The position numbers and the translations under genes were made by a program. From DATFES01 sp035457725 (lineage in GTDB: Bacteria; Pseudomonadota; Alphaproteobacteria; CACIAM-22H2), in assembly GCA_035457725.1 (NCBI GenBank), contig DATIBC010000086.1:1-41096 (forward strand): 41,096 nt of DNA. Direction: 5' to 3'. The notes under the pieces were generated by a model that saw only the letters and a program-made list of their open reading frames with translations, searched no databases and had not been told where the DNA came from. Positions 1-7,488 of the stretch are shown here, piece after piece (position 1 is the stretch's first letter; each line of letters opens with the position of its first letter).

Positions 1-96
1 ACCCGAAATGCGCCCCCGTCTTAATCGGCCGTCAAGGGTCCCTGGATTAGGGTTTGCCAACCTACGACTTGCGCCCGCATCCCCGGGGAGTTGGCG

Positions 97-492
97 ATGA
101 AGAAACGCAGCAACCGACCGCGCCAGCACGCCACCTACGCAGTCGACCTTACGACCGGCGAGATGGTCGACGACGGCCTGGAGCGCCGCCAGCATCAACG
201 GCTGCCGATCGCCTGGGAAGGCACGATCCATGACGGGTCGCGCGAGATCCCCGGGACGATCGCCAATATTTCCGCCAGCGGCGCGCTGGTCATCGCGGTC
301 CACGCGTTGGCCATCGACACAGTTGTGATTCTTCACATCGACCCGTTCGGGCACCTTCCGGCCCGTGTAGTGTGGGTCGAAAGCGACCGCTGCGGCCTTA
401 AGTTCTTGGACACGCCGCAGCGCGTCGCTCTGCGGCTGGGGCTCGCCAAGCTGATCCAACACAGCGGCAACATCGAATTCATTCCATTTTAG
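97..492 (+). CDS. PilZ domain protein (predicted c-di-GMP receptor)
   Basis: A 131-residue cytosolic protein made almost entirely of one PilZ domain. The two c-di-GMP contact motifs of the family are visible: RQHQR (RxxxR, residues 31-35) and NISASG (N/DxSxxG, residues 57-62), followed by the usual beta-barrel strands and a closing GLKFLD segment. No signal peptide, membrane helix or attached output domain is seen, so it is a stand-alone adaptor that would bind c-di-GMP and act on an unknown partner. ATG at 97 is chosen because GGGGAG at 85-90 sits 6 nt upstream; an in-frame TTG at 91 abuts the ribosome site and is unlikely. The next genes are unrelated unknowns, so context does not suggest the target process. 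Confidence 0.85.
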   Translation: MKKRSNRPRQHATYAVDLTTGEMVDDGLERRQHQRLPIAWEGTIHDGSREIPGTIANISASGALVIAVHALAIDTVVILHIDPFGHLPARVVWVESDRCGLKFLDTPQRVALRLGLAKLIQHSGNIEFIPF

Positions 493-562
493 CGGCTGTC
501 GGCTCCGGCTGGCGGCCTTCGGTGAGGAAATCTGACTGCCGAACTAAAATTCGGCTGCGTAC

Positions 563-580
563 GGTCAATTTTGCTTGACC
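563..580. promoter_or_regulatory. Inverted repeat GGTCAA-N6-TTGACC
   Basis: A perfect 6-bp inverted repeat with a 6-nt spacer in the gap between the PilZ gene and the small ORF at 724. The right arm TTGACC could also serve as a -35 element, but no good -10 follows at 17 nt (TTCATA at 598-603 is poor). It could be an operator for a dimeric regulator. Nothing else in the 493-723 gap is recognisable. Confidence 0.3.
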
Positions 581-723
581 AGGCAACGGTGGCCGGGTTC
601 ATAGTCTTTGAAAAGCAAAGATAATTTTCCGGACTCGGATAATTATTCTGTCGACGAACGGTCCGGATCCCGCTCGGAGGGATTGAAGTACTCGTTTGGG
701 ATCCATTACATCGCGCGCAGGGG

Positions 724-912
724 ATGACATCGTTCGAAGCCAAACAGCTTGCCGAGAAGGCGGCCACTCAAGCCTTGGACAGCGCTGAGGGCGACTGGTT
801 TTCGGCCCATCGCATCATGGTTCGCTGGGCCGAGCGAGATCCGCTATTGCGCGAAGCCATCCGCATCTACGTAAACGAGCGCGGCCTAGGCGACGACGGG
901 TCGCACGATTAG
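724..912 (+). CDS. Small hypothetical protein
   Basis: A 62-residue acidic, helix-rich protein (starts MTSFEAKQLAEKAA) with no motif I recognise. Composition looks protein-like: amphipathic charged helices, a single Trp-Phe centre and a charged tail. The purine run AGGGG lies directly against the ATG with no spacer, and no better in-frame start is visible, so either initiation is weak or the true start is a non-standard codon upstream near GGAGGG (676-681). It lies alone in the 493-974 interval, ahead of a lipoprotein gene on the same strand. It could still be a chance open frame. Confidence 0.5.
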   Translation: MTSFEAKQLAEKAATQALDSAEGDWFSAHRIMVRWAERDPLLREAIRIYVNERGLGDDGSHD

Positions 913-974
913 CCCGATCCGCCTGTCGGCCGTCATTGGCTGGAGTTACCGGTGCGAGTGGGTAGATTGTCAGC

Positions 975-1505
975 ATGAAACGATCGATTGGATGGGCCTT
1001 CGCCGTCGCTACGGCGCTGGCGGCGGCGGCTTGCGACGACGGTCCGTCTAGTAATCTGAGTTTCGCCACGACGCCCGACGTTTGGAGTTTTACGCAATCC
1101 CTTGCGAGCGGCGGGCCCGTGGAAGTCGCGGTCCTCGGCGGATTGTTCGGCGATACCCCCGACACGACCGCAACGATGGTGGCAGGCGCGCTTGCCGGCG
1201 CCTTCACCGAGCCCTGGCTGCGCTTCGAGCCGATCGCCGATCGGTCCAACGTTCCATCGGCCCGACTCGTCTGGCTTTTCGATCCAGCGCCCGGGTACAA
1301 CGCCGATTTAATGTGCGGGGCGACTCCGCCGCAACCCGGCGCGATGCAAGGGTCGTCTTTGAACGTCCGTGCGGTATTTTGTAACCGCAAACGACCAATC
1401 GCCGCGGCCCACGGGTGGATGAAGCGGCCGGCCGACGCCAATGACAAGCGTTTCAGAATGTTGCTGCAACAGATGGGGCGCCAAGTGCTGAGCGGACGTG
1501 GTTAA
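975..1505 (+). CDS. Putative lipoprotein of unknown function
   Basis: A 176-residue protein with a lipoprotein signal: MKRS, a hydrophobic Ala-rich stretch, then AAAC with the acceptor Cys at residue 20. The next two residues are Asp; in E. coli Asp at +2 retains lipoproteins in the inner membrane, though that rule may not hold here. The mature part contains a GGLFGD / MVAGALAGAF region, a RLVWLFDP strand and three further Cys. I do not recognise the family. ATG at 975 follows the short ORF at 724 by 62 nt on the same strand. No convincing ribosome-binding site is seen. Confidence 0.7.
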   Translation: MKRSIGWAFAVATALAAAACDDGPSSNLSFATTPDVWSFTQSLASGGPVEVAVLGGLFGDTPDTTATMVAGALAGAFTEPWLRFEPIADRSNVPSARLVWLFDPAPGYNADLMCGATPPQPGAMQGSSLNVRAVFCNRKRPIAAAHGWMKRPADANDKRFRMLLQQMGRQVLSGRG

Positions 1506-1610
1506 CCGGCGGTAATGATTGGAGCATCCGGCTACAGTTTTGTCACAAAGGGTTTTGGCGGCTTGGACGTTGTTACGAGGGTCAGGAAACCTCGAGCAAA
1601 GGACACTGCC

Positions 1611-1928
1611 ATGACCTCCGCAGCCGTTTTCTCGTTTCGCCGCCTAGGTCTGATTGCCGGCGCGACCATGCTGGCTTTGGGTCTCGGCGCCGCGGCCCCA
1701 GCGCCTGCCAAGGCGGACGGTTGGCGTGGCGGCCATGACAGGCACTACAAGCACTCTTACAAGCACGGCCGTTACTACGCCCCGCCGCACGTCGTCTACT
1801 ACCCGCCGCCGCGGGTGATTTATCACGCGCCGCCGCCGGTGGCGTATTACCCGCCGCCGCCGGTGGTCTACGCACCGCGACCCGTCTATCCGACGTTCTC
1901 GTTCGGGATAACCTTCCCGCTCCACTAA
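1611..1928 (+). CDS. Secreted Tyr/Pro-rich low-complexity protein
   Basis: A 105-residue exported protein. The N-terminus is a signal peptide (Arg-Arg, then LIAGATMLALGLGAAAPAPA, with cleavage expected near AKA-DG). The mature chain begins with a His/Lys/Tyr-rich stretch (GHDRHYKHSYKHGRYY), then four degenerate repeats of the form PPPxVxYxPP between residues about 62 and 93, and ends in FSFGITFPLH. Such short proteins are common in alphaproteobacteria and are thought to be envelope-associated, but no activity is established. ATG at 1611 is chosen because AAAGGA ends 7 nt upstream; the open frame extends back to 1515 but without a ribosome site and without placing the signal peptide at the N-terminus. 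A strong terminator follows. Confidence 0.75.
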   Translation: MTSAAVFSFRRLGLIAGATMLALGLGAAAPAPAKADGWRGGHDRHYKHSYKHGRYYAPPHVVYYPPPRVIYHAPPPVAYYPPPPVVYAPRPVYPTFSFGITFPLH

Positions 1929-1948
1929 GCGTCCGGTCGACCTCAGAG

Positions 1949-1980
1949 GCGCGCCTCGCTTGGCGGGGCGCGCTTTTTTT
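1949..1980 (+). terminator. Rho-independent terminator
   Basis: GCGCGCC (1949-1955) pairs with GGCGCGC (1967-1973), extended inward by wobble and GC pairs to a 5-nt loop, and is followed by seven T (1974-1980). It lies 20 nt after the stop codon of the Tyr/Pro-rich protein gene and before tRNA-Gln, which is on the other strand. Confidence 0.85.
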
Positions 1981-2002
1981 GGTCTTCCGCAGGCGCCAAG
2001 GC

Positions 2003-2076
2003 TGGCTGGGGCGCCTGGATTCGAACCAGGGATCGCGGAACCAAAATCCGCTGCCTTACCTCTTGGCCACGCCCCA
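2003..2076 (-). tRNA. tRNA-Gln (anticodon UUG)
   Basis: On the minus strand the 74 nt fold as a tRNA. Acceptor TGGGGCG pairs with CGCCCCA, followed by discriminator G and an encoded CCA. There is a D-arm GGCCAAGAGGTAAGGC, an anticodon stem CGGA/TCCG with loop TTTTGGT giving anticodon TTG, and a T-arm with GGTTCGAATCC. The sequence matches the usual bacterial tRNA-Gln pattern. It is divergent from mscL. Confidence 0.96.
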
Positions 2077-2249
2077 TTCGCGCCGCCGGGCCGACGCCCT
2101 ACCCACCCGAGCCGGGGCGCGCACCATAACGGCATTCGCCTCCGCCCCGCAACGCCGCCGCCGGTGGACTTGTCGGGCCAATCCACTAATGTGATCGGTC
2201 GCAAGCGACGCCGCACGTCCGATGCGGCGCGGCGAACGGGGGAGGTTCA

Positions 2250-2672
2250 ATGTTCGACGAATTCAGGAAGTTCATTCTTCGCGGCAACGTCATCGATCTT
2301 GCCGTAGGCATCATCATCGGCGCCGCGTTCACGTCGATCGTCGATTCGCTGGTCAAGGACGTCCTCATGCCGCCGCTTGGCCTCCTGTTGGGCGGCATCG
2401 ACTTCTCGAACTTCTTCCTCACGCTCAAGGGCGAAAGCCATGCGACGCTGGATGCAGCGAAAGGCGCCGGCGCGGTGACGATCAACTATGGGCTCTTCGT
2501 CAACGCGGTGATTAAGTTCGTGATCGTCGGCTTCGCGGTGTTCCTCCTGGTCAAGAACGTCAATGCGCTGATGAGCCGTGTCGCCAAGGAAAAGGAGGCC
2601 GCTCCGCCGCCACCGCCGCCCAAACAAGAGATCCTGCTCGCGGAGATCCGCGACATTCTGAAGCAAAAATGA
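2250..2672 (+). CDS. mscL: Large-conductance mechanosensitive channel MscL
   Basis: A 140-residue inner-membrane protein with the full MscL layout. It has an N-terminal amphipathic helix (MFDEFRKFILRGNVIDLA), the pore-lining TM1 (VGIIIGAAFTSIVDSLV), a periplasmic loop, TM2 (KFVIVGFAVFLLVKNVN) and a cytoplasmic C-terminal helix after a run of seven prolines in eight residues. The channel opens under membrane tension and releases solutes on osmotic downshock. Length is typical. The strong ribosome site GGGGGAGG ends 5 nt before the ATG. It is a single gene between tRNA-Gln and an ABC exporter; the 80-nt gap to the exporter shows no promoter I could identify. Confidence 0.97.
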   Translation: MFDEFRKFILRGNVIDLAVGIIIGAAFTSIVDSLVKDVLMPPLGLLLGGIDFSNFFLTLKGESHATLDAAKGAGAVTINYGLFVNAVIKFVIVGFAVFLLVKNVNALMSRVAKEKEAAPPPPPPKQEILLAEIRDILKQK

Positions 2673-2752
2673 CACTCTGACGCCGGGCGGCGCATCCGGC
2701 GTCGCCTGCCGTCGCTCCGCGGTCCGGGTCGTTCGTTCCACCTCGCGTACAT

Positions 2753-4468
2753 TTGCTCCTCGCCGACGTCAACCGACTGCTGTCCCTCCACGACGCGCGC
2801 TGGCGCCGCGCCGTCGTCGTCGGTCTTGTCTTCGCGCTTGTGCAATCGGCGGCGACGGTCCTGCGGCCGATTCCGATCAAAGCGATGATCGAGCCCGATC
2901 GGCCGGCGGTCTGGCAGGCGTGGATCGAGGAGGCGTCGGGCCCGCTTGTCGGGCGCATCGCCCTCTACGCGCTGATCATCGTCGTCCTCGAGCTCATCAT
3001 CCTCGGCGCAAAAGTGGCCACTGAGGCGGCGATCGTCGGCATGACCGAGCGCGTCATCCGCTCGATCCGCGCCGCCATCGTCGGCACGCTGCTGCGCGGC
3101 CCTTACGATCGAATCGGCGCCGGCGGACCGGGCGCCGTTTTGGCCGCCGCTTCCGGCGACGTCGAATCCGTGCAGCGCCTGCTGCGCGAGGCGATCGTCG
3201 CCTCGGCGGTATCGGGGTTGCAGATCACCCTCATGCTCGCGGTGGTCTTTTTCGTCGAGCGCTGGCTGTTCTGGTTCCTCTTGATCGAGATCGCGTTGCT
3301 TTCGGCGGGAATCGCCGGTTACGCGGTTTGGCGCAAAAAGCGCTACCTGATCAAGATGGTGATCGACCAGTCGCTGCTTGGCTACCTGGCGACGATGTAC
3401 GCGCGCAATCTCGACATTCGCTTCTCGGCCATCCGCACCATGTTCCTGATCCGCGCGCTCGCCGACGTGCGCAAGCTCTTCGCCATCAACCGGCTAATGT
3501 GGATGCGAAACAGCGCCTATCACGGCGTGATGGAGTTCGTCATCAGCATTTCCGCGGCGGCCTGCCTGATCATTCTCCTTCTGACCGCCGAGGGCGGTCC
3601 GCCGCCGATCGGCAATTTCCTGGTCTTCGCTTATTACGCCATGTTGATCTTCCCCTGCCTGTCACAGATCGGCGAAGCTTGGCCAATGGTGCTCGATGCG
3701 CGCGCAGCGCTGGCGCGCATCGAGGCCAACGCCTCGGCGCCGGCCGAACCGCGCCAGGCGCTGCCAGCGCCGCAGGTGACCAGCGCGCGCGGCGGTCCGC
3801 GGTTCGGGCGCATTGTCTTCGAGGACGTCAGCTTGTTCAGCTCGAAGGGCGAGCCGATCCTCGATCGCGTATCCTTAGCGATCGAGTCAGGCGAAAAAGT
3901 CGCGCTGTTTGGCGAGAGCGGCTCGGGCAAGACGTCGATCATCTTCGTGCTTTTGGGCTTGCACGTTCCCCAACAGGGGCGAGTCACCATCGATGGGCGC
4001 GACGTGCGTGAGCTGACGCTTGCCGACCGCAAGCGGCTGTTCTTCTTCATGCGCGCCCAGCCGGCGTTCTTGCCGGGCTCGGTTTACGACAACATCGCCC
4101 TCACCAGCACGCTCTCCGACGCCGATCTTGACCATGTGGTGCATGGCGCGCGGCTCGGCGGACGGCTCGAAGGCACGCGCGAAGTACGCCACGCGACGAT
4201 AAGCGACAAGGGAGAGCCGTTCTCGGGCGGCGAGCAGCAGCGGATCGCCATCGCCCGCGTCTTTCTGGCCGATCAACCCTGCGTCATCCTCGACGAATCG
4301 CTGAACTCGCTCGACGAGCCCACCGAGCTGGCCATCACGCAGGGGCTGATCGGCGTGCTCGCGGAGAAAACGCTCATTCTCGTCTCGCATCGCAGGCGGG
4401 TCGCCGAGCTGTTCAATTATCGCATCGAAGTGGTGCGCGGCGGTCGTGCTACCGTGGTGCGCGGGTGA
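2753..4468 (+). CDS. ABC transporter, fused permease and ATPase (exporter type)
   Basis: A 571-residue half-transporter of the type I exporter fold. The N-terminal 330 residues contain about five or six membrane helices (residues about 20-35, 66-85, 145-190 as two, 260-300 as two). The C-terminal ATPase has Walker A GESGSGKT (387-394), a Q-loop in FMRAQPAFLP, signature FSGGEQQ (490-496), Walker B VILDE followed by SLNSLD, and the H-loop LVSH. All catalytic residues are present, so it should be active as a homodimer. The substrate is unknown; the convergent GDP-fucose genes hint at envelope glycans, but this is only proximity. The start is a TTG without a ribosome site; no better start is visible upstream, so the N-terminus is uncertain. 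Confidence 0.88.
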   Translation: MLLADVNRLLSLHDARWRRAVVVGLVFALVQSAATVLRPIPIKAMIEPDRPAVWQAWIEEASGPLVGRIALYALIIVVLELIILGAKVATEAAIVGMTERVIRSIRAAIVGTLLRGPYDRIGAGGPGAVLAAASGDVESVQRLLREAIVASAVSGLQITLMLAVVFFVERWLFWFLLIEIALLSAGIAGYAVWRKKRYLIKMVIDQSLLGYLATMYARNLDIRFSAIRTMFLIRALADVRKLFAINRLMWMRNSAYHGVMEFVISISAAACLIILLLTAEGGPPPIGNFLVFAYYAMLIFPCLSQIGEAWPMVLDARAALARIEANASAPAEPRQALPAPQVTSARGGPRFGRIVFEDVSLFSSKGEPILDRVSLAIESGEKVALFGESGSGKTSIIFVLLGLHVPQQGRVTIDGRDVRELTLADRKRLFFFMRAQPAFLPGSVYDNIALTSTLSDADLDHVVHGARLGGRLEGTREVRHATISDKGEPFSGGEQQRIAIARVFLADQPCVILDESLNSLDEPTELAITQGLIGVLAEKTLILVSHRRRVAELFNYRIEVVRGGRATVVRG

Positions 4469-4486
4469 TCGGACGCCGACCGGCGC

Positions 4487-4512
4487 CGGCCGCGGTTACG
4501 CCGCCGCGGCCG
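4487..4512. terminator. Hairpin at convergent gene ends (ABC exporter / fcl)
   Basis: CGGCCGCGG (4487-4495) and CCGCGGCCG (4504-4512) form a perfect 9-bp GC stem with an 8-nt loop. The stop codon of fcl (TAA on the minus strand) lies in the loop, and the exporter stop is 18 nt away. There is no T-run on either side, so it may be a barrier or 3' stabiliser rather than a classical terminator. Confidence 0.45.
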
Positions 4513-5461
4513 CGTTGTCGACGAACCAGCGGTACGCCTGGGCAAGACCTGTCCTGAGATCGGTCTTGGGCCGCCATCCCATCGCGCCAAGTCGCGAAAC
4601 ATCGAGCAGCTTGCGCGGCACGCCGTCCGGCTTGGCGAGGTTGTGCGTGAACTCTCCGGTGAAGCCGATGATCTCGGCCATTGTCCGCGCCAGCTCGGCG
4701 ATCGTCACGTCGTAACCGGCGCCGACGTTCACCGCCGCCTCGGCCGAGTAGTTTTCCATCAAGAACACCGCGGCGTCGGCAAGATCGTCGACATAGAGGA
4801 ACTCGCGGCGTGGCGCGCCGGTGCCCCAAAGTTCGACCGACGTCGCGCGCGCCAATTTGGCGCGATGCAGCTTGACCATGAGCGCGCCGACGACGTGGCT
4901 TTGTTCGAGGTCATAATTGTCGCCGGGACCATAGAGATTGCACGGCATCGCGGCGATGAAATCGGCGCCGTACTGGCGGCGATAGGCTTGCGCCATTTTC
5001 AGGCCGGCGATCTTGGCGATGGCGTACCACTCGTTGGTCGGCTCGAGCGGGCCGGTGAGCAGCGCATCTTCGACGATGGGCTGCGCCGCCAGCCGGGGAT
5101 AGATGCACGACGACCCGAGAAATAGCAGCTTCTTCACGCCCACCTGCCACGCGGCGTGGATGACGTTGGTTTGGATCGCCAGGTTTTCGTAAAGGAACTC
5201 CGCCGGCCGCGTATTGTTGGCGTGGATGCCGCCGACCCGTGCGGCGGCAAGGAACAACGCATCGGGCCTCGCCGAGGCGAGCCACTCCGCGGTCTCCTTT
5301 TGGCGCACCAAGTCGACCGTCTCGCGCCCGGCGGCGATGAGCTCGGCGCCGGTGCGCTCCAACCGCCGAACAATCGCCGATCCCACCATGCCGCGATGGC
5401 CGGCCACCCAAACTCGCTTGCCGGCGAGCGGAAACGCCTTGCGCTCAGCCGCGGCGGCCAT
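4496..5461 (-). CDS. fcl: GDP-L-fucose synthase
   Basis: A 321-residue extended SDR enzyme that epimerises and reduces GDP-4-keto-6-deoxy-D-mannose to GDP-L-fucose with NADPH, in the cytosol. Visible features are the nucleotide-binding GHRGMVG (residues 21-27), the LGSSCIYP segment that supplies the catalytic Ser/Cys (116-122), YAIAK (Tyr146, Lys150), NLYGPGDNY, and RREFLYVDDLADA. Length matches the family. The gene overlaps the end of gmd by 17 nt, the usual order for the two-step pathway, so the two are translated from one message. The C-terminus ends in a short alanine run. The product feeds fucose or related 6-deoxyhexoses to surface polysaccharide; no glycosyltransferase cluster for it is in the window. 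Confidence 0.96.
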   Translation of the reverse strand: MAAAAERKAFPLAGKRVWVAGHRGMVGSAIVRRLERTGAELIAAGRETVDLVRQKETAEWLASARPDALFLAAARVGGIHANNTRPAEFLYENLAIQTNVIHAAWQVGVKKLLFLGSSCIYPRLAAQPIVEDALLTGPLEPTNEWYAIAKIAGLKMAQAYRRQYGADFIAAMPCNLYGPGDNYDLEQSHVVGALMVKLHRAKLARATSVELWGTGAPRREFLYVDDLADAAVFLMENYSAEAAVNVGAGYDVTIAELARTMAEIIGFTGEFTHNLAKPDGVPRKLLDVSRLGAMGWRPKTDLRTGLAQAYRWFVDNAAAAA

Positions 5462-6515
5462 AGGCCTGGTGCTCCAGTTTCACCTGCTTCAAATCCTCGG
5501 CGACCATCTCGCGCACCAGGGCATCGAACGACGTCGTGTGCCGCCAGCCGAGTTTGTTTCGCGCCTTGCTCGGATCGCCCTGCAGGTAATCGACCTCGGT
5601 CGGGCGAAAGTAACGCGCGTCGACCTCGACCAGGGTCGCGCCGTTCTTGGCATCGACGCCTTTCTCCTCGACCCCCTTGCCGCGCCAGGCGAGCGTGCGC
5701 CCGGTCGCGGCGAACGCGTGCTCGACGAATTCGCGCACCGTGTGCGTCTCGCCGGTGGCGAGTACGTAATCGTCGGGTCGGTCCTGCTGCAAGATCATCC
5801 ACATTCCCAGGACATAGTCGCGGGCATGGCCCCAGTCGCGCGCGGCGTCGAGATTGCCGAGGTAAAGCTTCTCCTGCAGCCCGAGTTCGATCGCCGCAAC
5901 GGCGCGGGTGATCTTGCGGGTGACGAACGTTTCGCCGCGCGTCGGCCCTTCGTGGTTGAAAAGAATTCCGTTCGAGGCGTGCATGCCGTACGCCTCGCGA
6001 TAGTTGACGGTGATCCAATAGGCATAAAGCTTCGCCGCGGCGTAGGGGCTGCGCGGATAGAACGGCGTCGTCTCGCGCTGTGGCCGCTCCCGGATGAGCC
6101 CGTACAGCTCCGAGGTCGAGGCTTGATAGAACCGCGTCCTGCGGGCGATGCCGAGGATGCGCATCGCCTCCAAAAGGCGAAGCGTCCCCAGCGCGTCGGC
6201 GTTGGCCGTGTACTCGGGCGTCTCGAAGCTCACCTGGACGTGGCTTTGCGCAGCGAGATTGTAGATTTCGGTCGGCTGCGTCTCCTGAACGATGCGGATG
6301 AGATTGGTGGCGTCCGTCATGTCGCCATAGTGCATGAAGAAGCGGACGTTCGCTTCGTGCGGGTCGCGATAGAGATGGTCGATTCGGCCGGTATTGAACG
6401 ACGACGACCGGCGCTTGATGCCGTGGACGACGTATCCCTTGTCGAGCAGCAGTTCGGCGAGATAGGCGCCGTCCTGGCCGGTGACACCGGTAATGAGCGC
6501 GACGCGATCGGACAT
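5445..6515 (-). CDS. gmd: GDP-mannose 4,6-dehydratase
   Basis: A 356-residue SDR enzyme converting GDP-D-mannose to GDP-4-keto-6-deoxy-D-mannose using bound NADP. Seen are GVTGQDG (residues 10-16), RRSSSFNTGRIDHLY (substrate and cofactor loop), STSELYG with the catalytic Ser/Thr-Glu (133-139), YAAAK (Tyr158, Lys162), and NHEGPTRGETFVTRKI in the nucleotide-sugar site. The start at 6515 is preferred because AGGAAG lies 4 nt upstream; ATG at 6530 (five residues longer, GAGG upstream) is possible, and the open frame runs back to 6599 without support. It is followed by fcl with a 17-nt overlap and preceded by ispE 96 nt upstream on the same strand. Confidence 0.97.
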   Translation of the reverse strand: MSDRVALITGVTGQDGAYLAELLLDKGYVVHGIKRRSSSFNTGRIDHLYRDPHEANVRFFMHYGDMTDATNLIRIVQETQPTEIYNLAAQSHVQVSFETPEYTANADALGTLRLLEAMRILGIARRTRFYQASTSELYGLIRERPQRETTPFYPRSPYAAAKLYAYWITVNYREAYGMHASNGILFNHEGPTRGETFVTRKITRAVAAIELGLQEKLYLGNLDAARDWGHARDYVLGMWMILQQDRPDDYVLATGETHTVREFVEHAFAATGRTLAWRGKGVEEKGVDAKNGATLVEVDARYFRPTEVDYLQGDPSKARNKLGWRHTTSFDALVREMVAEDLKQVKLEHQAYGRRG

Positions 6516-6611
6516 GCGACTTCCTGCCATGGCCGCCTCGCCGGAGTCTGAGCCCGACGAAGGCGCGAAGGACTTACCACCGCCGCCTTGTCCGCACAAC
6601 CGGCCCCGGAA

Positions 6612-7472
6612 CTAGGCGCCGATCGTCGATGGAGCAATCCACCACCCGCGCCCATCGGCGGCGAGCCATGTCGCTGCGTGGCTCGCCGCCGCGCTGTCGG
6701 CATAGAGGCCAAAGCAAGTGGCGCCGCTACCCGACATCCGCGCCAAGAGGCAGGCTGGACTCGCCTCCAGCGCCTGGAGCACGTCGCGAATTTGCGGCAC
6801 GCAACGCGCCGCCGCGTCCAGCAGGTCGTTGCGGCGCAAGGCAAGAATTTCCGCCAATTCGCGCGCGTCGCGAGGGGCTCGCGAAAACCGCGCCGGATTC
6901 GAGAACTCGCCTGCAAGGCCGGCGAAGACGCGCGCCGTAGGCAACGCCACGCCGGGATTGACCAAGACAACGCCCACTCGCGGCAGGTCCGGCGCGGGTG
7001 CAAGTTCGTCGCCGATACCGCCCATGAAGGCCGCCCGGCCGGCAAGGCAGGCCGGAACGTCGGCGCCTAGACCGCGAGCCAGTTCGACGAGGCGCCGATC
7101 ATCCTCGGCAATGCCCGCCGCCCGGGCGCAGATTCGAAGCGCCGCCGCCGCATCGGCCGATCCGCCGCCGAGCCCGGCGGCGACTGGCAGCTGCTTCGTC
7201 AGGTGGAACGCGATCGCCGCCGGACCGCCGAGCACCGCGGCGGAGGCGCGCGCCGCTCGCATCACGCTGTTAGACTCGATCGCCTCCGCGGCCAATACTT
7301 CGGCGAACGGGCCATCGACGCGGAGCGTCGGAGCTTGCGCCGGCGTTCCGGTCAGCAAGTCGCCGATCGTCGCGAAGGAGACCAAACTGTCGAGAGTGTG
7401 GAATCCATCGTCGCGGCGGGCGAGGACATGGAGATAGAGGTTGATTTTGGCCCGCGCCGTTTCGACCAGCAT
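6612..7472 (-). CDS. ispE: 4-diphosphocytidyl-2-C-methyl-D-erythritol kinase
   Basis: A 286-residue GHMP kinase of the MEP isoprenoid pathway, phosphorylating CDP-ME at its 2-hydroxyl with ATP. Visible are the substrate motif AKINLYLHV with Lys9, the glycine-rich ATP loop PVAAGLGGGSADAAAAL (residues 96-112), the catalytic Asp138 in GADVPACL, and the C-terminal SGSGATCFGL. The start at 7472 gives the canonical N-terminus; the frame stays open further upstream, but that part lies inside the TPR gene. It starts 16 nt after the TPR lipoprotein gene, so the two are probably co-transcribed, a neighbourhood frequent in alphaproteobacteria. Confidence 0.96.
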   Translation of the reverse strand: MLVETARAKINLYLHVLARRDDGFHTLDSLVSFATIGDLLTGTPAQAPTLRVDGPFAEVLAAEAIESNSVMRAARASAAVLGGPAAIAFHLTKQLPVAAGLGGGSADAAAALRICARAAGIAEDDRRLVELARGLGADVPACLAGRAAFMGGIGDELAPAPDLPRVGVVLVNPGVALPTARVFAGLAGEFSNPARFSRAPRDARELAEILALRRNDLLDAAARCVPQIRDVLQALEASPACLLARMSGSGATCFGLYADSAAASHAATWLAADGRGWWIAPSTIGA

Positions 7473-7488
7473 CCGGCGCCGCGTCCGA

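Noticed and set aside
1960..2307. Plus-strand frame running through the tRNA-Gln gene into mscL
   Set aside because: It crosses a terminator and a tRNA gene and has no family resemblance.
5214..6551. A 445-codon plus-strand frame opposite gmd and fcl
   Set aside because: Antisense shadow of two clear enzymes; no motif or ribosome site.
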